Assembly: GCA_032622095.1 (NCBI GenBank)
Contig: CP136067.1
Span: 132,993,990 to 133,057,989, forward strand
DNA: 64,000 nt
Reading direction: 5' to 3'
Source: Siphonodentalium dalli
Lineage: Eukaryota; Mollusca; Scaphopoda; Gadilida; Siphonodentaliidae
Shown: positions 58,140 through 64,000 of the stretch, one piece after another
Numbering within the stretch: the first letter of the stretch is position 1
Layout: each line of letters begins with the position of its first letter
Position numbers and translations under genes: made by a program
The notes under the pieces: generated by a model
What the model was told of the DNA's origin: nothing
Database searches by the model: none
The model's input: the letters and a program-made list of their open reading frames with translations, nothing else

Positions 58140-58443
58140 ATGAATATCGTCTGTCTGGCCTTCACCTTGCTGCACCTTCTGGGAACAGTGAACGCAGTGG
58201 CGAAAAGATTCAAACATATTCTTGAGCTGGATGGGGCCCACAAACCAGGGGCGTTCCTGACTCACTCTAGAATCAACAGCTATATGACATGTGCTAGAAA
58301 GTGCATAACTGCCAATGGTTGCGTCACATTCATCTATCATTATGGAGACAAGAAATGTTATCTCTACGACTTGCCAATGACGCCATCAACAGAGAACGTC
58401 ACGTTTCCAGGAGGTAGCGTGGCATATTTGGCCACGTATGATG
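58140..58443 (+). CDS. C-type lectin gene 2, exon 1: signal peptide and PAN/apple domain
   Basis: The ATG at 58140 opens MNIVCLAFTLLHLLGTVNAV, a clear signal peptide. A short domain follows with four Cys in the order C-x3-C-x5-C-x11-C (MTCARKCITANGC, VTFIYHYGDKKCYL). This fits PAN/apple-like modules that mediate protein or glycan contacts outside the cell. A GTTAGT donor after 58443 leaves one nt, which matches the two nt offered by the exon at 59064; the join reads -LATYD-V-LTPGKQ-. The start has no competing upstream ATG in frame. The product is expected to be a secreted PAN plus C-type lectin protein. The 3' CTLD exon is not in the window. Confidence 0.8.
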
Positions 58444-58512
58444 GTTAGTAAAAATAAATGATGCCAGTATGATTGTCCCGTTATATGAACTACGAGATAA
58501 TTAAGAATAGCT

Positions 58513-58709
58513 ATTATTACCACTTTAAAGGGCGTACTCTAGTAGATTAACAGTATTTTACCGGCACGATAAGATTCCATAATTTTGAGGTGAAGTTGAC
58601 CGGAAGCGGGCGGTGAGCGTTAATGAAGCTTTGTTTTCATTAACGCCCGACGCCCGCTTCCGGTTAAGTCACCGATCACGTGATCACACGAGGACGGAGT
58701 GGTAATAAT
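58513..58709. mobile_element. foldback MITE B, short copy
   Basis: Ends attattaccac and gtggtaataat. Central hairpin ccggaagcgggcg and complement with gttaatgaa/ttcattaac loop. It lies in intron 1 of lectin gene 2. Confidence 0.7.
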
Positions 58710-58713
58710 AGTC

Positions 58714-58882
58714 ATAACATGATTTTGTGGGGCGTCATCGTTTATTAACGGCCCTCCAAGAATGATTAACAGGCTTCGGGCCTATTAGCGGCCCTGTCTC
58801 GGGCATCTAATATGCCATCGGGCTGTTAATCATTCCTGTCGGGCCGTTAATAAACCATAACGCCCTAACAAATCATGTTATT
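58714..58882. mobile_element. foldback MITE A, copy 2
   Basis: ataacatgattttgtggggc ... gtttattaacggccctcc and its complement. It lies 4 bp after MITE B, in reversed order relative to 54423-55127. Confidence 0.75.
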
Positions 58883-59063
58883 GGTATAATAGTAGTCGTA
58901 TTTATTTATTTTTTTCGGACGGCCGCGCGCGCGATCGATCCTAGAACCTTTTCGCAGAATTAACGGCTACGAGTCTGTTTGCGAGAAAAACTTCTTGCCA
59001 CTCTCAGTAATTGACATCATTTTGTTTCCCGTGAACCCTTAACACTTACGTTGATTGTTTCAG

Positions 59064-59267
59064 TTCTCACACCCGGAAAACAACTGTATCATTACAACTC
59101 CACAAGGGGCGAAGCCTTCATTATTACCATGACACCACCTGCTGTAGCGCCATCTGTCACATGGCATGAGGCCAATGCTACCTGTGCACAGGAGGGTGGG
59201 GAATTGCTACCCGTTGACGACAGTGATGAAATCCACATATTCAATGATTTGGACGCAGCGTACCCTG
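59064..59267 (+). CDS. C-type lectin gene 2, exon 2: N-terminal half of the CTLD
   Basis: A 204-nt exon after a gtttcag acceptor, ending before GTATGT (donor at 59268). It reads LTPGKQLYHYNSTRGEAFII, then VTWHEANATCAQEGGELLPV and DSDEIHIFNDLDAAYP, with the W-x-x-A-x-x-x-C and G-G-x-L signature of the C-type lectin fold. Same length and phase as the gene 1 exon at 11710-11913, with most residues identical. The PAN exon upstream splices to it in frame. Its partner carrying W-I-G and E-P-N is expected right of the window, beyond the Helitron-like array. Confidence 0.85.
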
Positions 59268-59757
59268 GTATGTATGTTCTATCCACATAAACTTTTGTCG
59301 GAAATCCACCGATAAATATACGTACCATCAATTTAATAATAATATAGACAAGTATTGAAAGCAGGCCAATTTAGAATCGCACTCCCGCTACCACCACTGG
59401 TTTCAAAAAATGTATACCAATTATAAAAAATATTTCTCCTTCTCAATCAATACACCGAAAAGCCAAAATGATTTGCCGATAATTTTTTGTTTGCGATGGC
59501 TTTGAATTCCCAAAAAAACACTGAATTCCAAAATATGACGAGTCGCATGTTATAATTAGAAGCACGGGTTGGTTATCTCGTTAAACTCACACGGGGGCTT
59601 ACCATACTTAACTATATTATTATTAAAGTAATGGTATATATGTGTATTTATCGTCGTCTTTTGATAAGAATGTTCACCAGGTGTGGTGTTATCTATTTGC
59701 ATGCTGTGGCTTAAATTGTGTGACGTTACATAACATGATCCACATACATCAGCATTA

Positions 59758-59825
59758 TCACCTCTACACCTGGGCGACGCGTGAACCAAGAAACGTACAC
59801 GCATACCCACCAAGTGGATGCACGT
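59758..59825 (+). repeat. intron segment shared with lectin gene 1
   Basis: ctgggcga-gcgtgaaccaa and acccaccaa match 11955-12030. It lies about 490 bp after the exon here against about 45 bp in gene 1, so one intron gained or lost about 450 bp. Confidence 0.6.
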
Positions 59826-59850
59826 ACAATATACTATAGAAACGGGCTCC

Positions 59851-60275
59851 GTCCGTTCGTCTGTCTAGCCGTCCGTTCGTCTATGCGTTCGTCCGTCCGT
59901 CCGTCACACTTTTGAGTACCTTCGTGGTGTAATCAACTCCTCCTACAGTTTTGATCGTAGATATTTGAAACTTCAGAGTATTGTTACTCACATATTGGAG
60001 ATGTGCAAAATGTATATATATGACGGAAAAATTATTTTTTTACGGAGTTATTAACCCTGTTCGACTTAGAAAATTTCAACATTTTTTATAATTTTCTGTA
60101 TGAGGGTACCTTCATGGTGTAATCAACTCCTCCTACAGTTTTGATCATAGATATTTGAAACTTCAGATTATTGTTACCCACATATTGGAGATGTGCAACA
60201 TGTATATAGATGACGGAAAACTACGGAGTTATTAACGGAGTTATTAACCCTTTTTGACTTAATTTTTCTAACAAA
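59851..60275 (+). repeat. cgtc-type microsatellite and 185-bp tandem duplication
   Basis: 59851-59912 is a loose (cgtccgtt)n run. 59915-60095 and 60103-60275 share gtaccttc, tggtgtaatcaactcctcct, gatatttgaaacttcaga and catattggagatgtgcaa. Confidence 0.85.
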
Positions 60276-60375
60276 GCGGCATCGACTTGCCACGTTGTCG
60301 GGGGACACTGTGGTCGGCTGACCTTTTATTTTATTTCAAGTAGATTTGTTTAAAGAGCTACTGTAGACTAAATCC

Positions 60376-60654
60376 GGCGATTTATGGGACCATCTCCTTT
60401 TATACTCAACAGAATATATGCAACAAATGAAGGAATTTGAGACATGAATGAGTGCAAAATACACCCATGTGCTCTATGAACGATGCAAATAAAATGGTAA
60501 TTATTCTTATGAATATGATTTTATGACTCCAGCCATAAATTCAGTTTCATTATAGTTTGTATCGCGAGTGTATTTTGCACTCATCCATGGCTCAAATTCA
60601 TTCATTTGTTACATATATTGTTTTGAGTATAAAAGGAGATGGTCCCATAAATGG
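60376..60654. mobile_element. foldback repeat with about 88-bp arms
   Basis: Left arm 60376-60463 (atttatgggaccatctcctt ... gtgcaaaatacac) and right arm 60566-60654 are imperfect reverse complements around about 100 bp of unique sequence. Confidence 0.75.
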
Positions 60655-61359
60655 CCCCTTTTAAAGCATACAAACAATATTTAATATTTCATATTAAACT
60701 CTCTATCGACCTACCTAAACAAAATCTGGGATTTTTTTTAAACCGACTTCTTTACATAATGTGAACGCATCTCTCATATTGGGAAGGTGAACATGTGTTG
60801 TTATAGTACTATAGCATACATTGGTTATAGAGGGTAATGATTTTCCCCTTCAAATTTTGAAATTGAGATATTTGTTTTTAAATCATGGAAGATGCGCCCA
60901 CTTAAACATCATAGACCTTCGGTCAAACGTAGCTAGACACCCTCCCCGCTATGCGGAATGTTTGTGGTTGTGATATTAGTATACCCTTGTATTGTTTTGC
61001 AATCTAACAATCGTCGCCTTATTTTGGGTATTTCGCCCTTTGGAAAAGGTGTCCAAATGTCTCTTGAGGGTATTTAATTCCGTTCAATCATCTTGTGGCT
61101 TGCAACATTATTGACACCATGTCACATTGTGTTATGCGAAGTCTTGAAGTGGAAAATTTAATATTTTAGCCAAAATGAAGCCTTTCATTTGACATATAAC
61201 TCGGCGAAATTGAACAAAGCGAAGTCGAGATATCGTATCGGAAACTAACGAAATCTGCCGAAGAAATCGCCAAGTCCGCTCAGAGGTATTTGACCTAGTT
61301 ATAAAATCGATATTTTCGAGCAATAATTTGTCGCGAACGTGTACTTAAACGCGATGACA
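60655..61359. other. no gene recognised
   Basis: AT-rich spacer before the second Helitron-like array. The frame at 61132-61323 on the minus strand has no recognisable domain. Confidence 0.5.
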
Positions 61360-62334
61360 TCTACTATATATTTTGAGACTTCCGTATTTATAATTATACA
61401 ATAGGTCTTAAATGTGTTACCATTTATTTCAACCCAACTATCAATCAGACATATACGGCTACACTACTTTACCTATATATTATATATTTTGGGAAATCTG
61501 TCTGTGTGTGTGTGTGTCTGTCTATTCGATATGGACTCGAGAACGACCGAACCCATTTCGATGAAACTTGGTATGTGGGGGTACTTGGTTTAAACATATT
61601 TATTACCAATAAGTATATAACAATACAGATTGGCATTGGGATTGGAGGACAAGTGCGATACTTATACATAACCCCCTCTCCCAATTGCCGTTATAACACT
61701 GATACATAATAATTTGGGTTGTCAACACAATAGGTATAACATATTTACAAGTGTATACATACAGTATATCATTGTATATTATTTGAAGAATTGTTTGTAT
61801 AGTCTCACCACCCCACCAATTCTAAATAATTTCAATAATGATTTCAAGTAGCTATTTTAAATGTGATACATGTACCTCATGGTGCACTGTTAACATTTTT
61901 ACTTTACTTGGGGGTACTTTCGGCCGGGGAGTGTCGTAAGCCTATTCGTTTGCCCGTGCGACGTGACCTTGACCTTGAAATCGGATCAATTCAAGGTCAA
62001 ATCGCGAATTTTGATGGGATTTCGACGAAATTTTATACATAGGGTTACTTTTGTCCACTGAGTGTTTTGGACGGGTCAACTCGTGACCCCGACCTGACCT
62101 TGACCTTCAAAATGATCAATTCAAGGTCAAATCGGGTAAAACCCGATGGATTTCGACGGGTACTTTTGTCGGGTACTTTTGTCCGGGCAGTGTTTTGGAC
62201 TAGTCAAATCGTGACCCCACCTCACCTTGACCTTCAAAATGGACAATTCAAGGTCAAATCGCGCAATTCGCCGAAAAGCAGAGGGGAAACAGCACGGACG
62301 AAGTCGGGTCCACCTGCTAGTATATATATATATA

Positions 62335-62967
62335 TCTCATATATATTTTTGAAGACCTCTGTTTGTCTGTCTGTATGTCTGTCTGTCTGTCTGTATGTCA
62401 TTAATACAAATCTACGATTCTCGACCGATCGGGACGAAACTTGGTACGTGTGTGTAGTTTGACCAGGCGGTGGACGTTGTCGTATTGGCGAGCCCGTGCG
62501 ACGCCCGTGCAGCGCATGCGCAGACGAGATCTCGGAAACGGGTGGAGCTATCGACTTGAAATTTGCTATGTGAATGTATCTTGCGCCGGTTACAAATTGT
62601 ATCGGGTCGCCGAGCCCGTGCGACGCCCGTGCAGCGCATGCGCAGACGAGATCTCGGAAACGGGTGGAGCTATCGACTTGAAATTTGGTATGTGAATGTA
62701 TCTTGCCCCGGATACGAATTTTATCGGGTCGCCGAGCCCGTGCGACGCCAGCTTCGCGCATGCGCAGACCAGATCTCGGAAACGGGTGGAGCTATCGACT
62801 TGAAATTTGCTATGTGAATGTATCTTGCCCCGGATACGAATTTTATCGGATCGCCGAGCCCGTGCGACGCAAGCTTCGCGCATGCACAGACCAGATCTCG
62901 GAAACGGGTGGAGCTATCGACTTGAAATTTGGTTTTTGAATAGCCCGGACAACGTCGGGCTCATCGG
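62335..62967 (+). mobile_element. Helitron-like unit with 122-bp tandem repeats
   Basis: Homologue of 32089-32729: a (TGTC)n tract, then about four 122-bp repeats (atctcggaaacgggtggagc, tatcgacttgaaatttg) between 62475 and 62935. Long frames across it on both strands come from the repeat. Confidence 0.75.
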
Positions 62968-63588
62968 CTTTTTTGGAAGATCTTCTGTCTGTGTGTCTGT
63001 CTGTGTGTTCGCGATGGACTCGAAAACGACCGAACCGATTTCGATGAAACTTGGTATGTTGGGGTACTTTCGGTCGTGGAGTGGCATGGGCCTGTTAATT
63101 TGCCCGTGCGACGTGACCTTGACCTTGAAATCGGGCCATTTCAAGGTCGAACACCCGAGTATCGCGGGATTTCGATAAAAATTAGTGTCTGGGGATACTT
63201 TCGTATGGGGAGTGTCGTAAGCCTATTCGTTTGCCCGTGCGACGTGACCTTGACCTTGAAATCGGGTCAATTCAAGGTCAAATCGCGAATTTTGATGGGA
63301 TTTCGACGAAATTTGATACGTGGGGGTTACTTTTGTCCACTGAGTGTTTTGGACGGGTCGATTCGTGACCCCGACCTGACCTTGACCTTCAAAATGATCA
63401 ATTCGAGGTCAAATCGGGTAAAACCGGATGCATTTCGACGGGTACTTTTGTCCGGGCAGTGTTTTGGACTGGTCAAATCGTTACCCCACCTGACCTTGAC
63501 CTTCAAAATGGACAATTCAAGGTAAAATCGCGCAATTCGCCGAAAAGCAGAGGGGAAATAGCCCGGACGAAGTCGGGTCCACCTGATA

Positions 63589-63589
<1 letters not shown>

Positions 63590-63668
<79 letters not shown>
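63590..63668 (+). repeat. (TA)n(GT)n microsatellite
   Basis: TA run 63590-63642 followed by GT run to about 63668, between two Helitron-like units. Confidence 0.9.
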
Positions 63669-64000
63669 ATATACTTCATAGAATCGAAAACGCCTGAACC
63701 GATTGAGACCAAACTTCCTATCTAAGGGTAAAATCCTACGGGACGCGTCTTCGCGGCGTTTTGGAGAAGCTCCCAGCACCCGTTCTCCACTCTCAGTCAC
63801 AAAAATGACCGTCCTTGGCACTGTGGGGTTAATCGCGTTGATAGTTAAAGAGCGTTCGTATCCGCAGTGTCGTTGATAAAGAGCGTATGCGTGTAGTGTG
63901 ATTCTTACGGCTGTGTCCAGACGTGAGCGTGTCTGTATCCAGACATGTAATGAGCGTGTTGTGTGATTCTTACGTACTTAGGAACGGGGGAGATTTTCAT

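Larger units (their letters stand above)
61360..64000 (+). mobile_element. second array of Helitron-like units, continues past the window
   Basis: Starts TCTACTATATATTTTGAGAC after host A (61359). Recognisable units: a short truncated unit to about 61475; about 61476-62320 ending in hairpin (ggacgaagtcgggtcc) and cacctgCTAG; 62335-62967 (5' TCTCATATATATTTTTGAAG, 3' hairpin gcccggacaacgtcgggc, CTAG decayed); about 62968-63589 (3' gcccggacgaagtcgggtc and ATAG); and a last unit running off the end. Same families as 30508-33529 but on the opposite strand. TA runs at 62321-62334 and 63590-63642 separate units here. Confidence 0.7.

Noticed and set aside
62475-62935. CRISPR-like repeat array
   Set aside because: Repeats are 122 bp without distinct spacers and sit inside a eukaryotic mobile element.
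62234-62939. Set of overlapping Arg-rich ORFs on both strands
   Set aside because: They arise from the 122-bp Helitron tandem repeats and recur with each repeat; the period keeps several frames open.

Overview
The window is eukaryotic and almost certainly from a marine invertebrate, although the species and phylum cannot be fixed from the sequence. It is AT-rich, has spliced exons with GT/AG boundaries, carries extracellular lectin exons (PAN/apple plus C-type lectin domain), and contains a dense mixture of Ty3/gypsy, non-LTR, Helitron, piggyBac-like, hAT-like and other terminal-inverted-repeat (TIR) elements, foldback MITEs and micro/minisatellites. There are no bacterial operons, rRNA, CRISPR arrays or intact tRNA genes.

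Host genes: two paralogous, partly visible C-type lectin genes lie on the plus strand. Gene 1 has a 204-nt exon at 11710-11913 and a 3' exon at 19733-19971. The two join in phase into one C-type lectin domain, across an intron filled by a non-LTR retrotransposon (about 12.75-16.72 kb), a piggyBac-like MITE and satellites. Gene 2 has a signal-peptide/PAN exon at 58140-58443 and the homologous 204-nt exon at 59064-59267; its 3' exon must lie beyond the window.

Layout: 0.9-1.3, 9.6-10.0 and 17.5-17.9 kb, three copies of a TTAA-flanked nested-palindrome MITE; 4.2-9.3 kb, a decayed Ty3/gypsy element with two LTRs; 12.7-16.7 kb, a minus-strand LINE; 22-27 kb, SINE-like debris, foldbacks and a 260-bp tandem repeat; 27.9-33.6 kb, a TIR element with a C2H2 zinc-finger ORF, LINE fragments inside and a head-to-tail array of four Helitron-like units inserted in its right TIR; 34.0-37.2 kb against 42.8-51.6 kb, the arms of a large inverted duplication; 43.3-48.3 kb, a 5-kb TIR element inside the right arm; 52.4-53.4 kb, a hAT-like remnant; 54.4-55.1 and 58.5-58.9 kb, paired foldback MITEs; 61.4-64.0 kb, a second Helitron-like array in the opposite orientation.

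The most interesting system is the 43315-48307 element. It has 506/507-bp TIRs, a 5-bp CAGTA target duplication and two convergent spliced genes. The short first exon of each gene (17 nt, encoding M-x-R-I-S) and its splice donor lie inside the TIR. One gene encodes a YqaJ/lambda-exonuclease-like PD-(D/E)XK nuclease with a nuclear-localisation-like N-terminus and a Pro/Ser/Asp repeat linker; the other encodes a C2H2 zinc-finger protein. No recognisable transposase is present. I cannot assign it to a named superfamily. The nearby 27.9-33.6 kb element shows a similar plan (long TIRs reaching the start codon, C2H2 protein).
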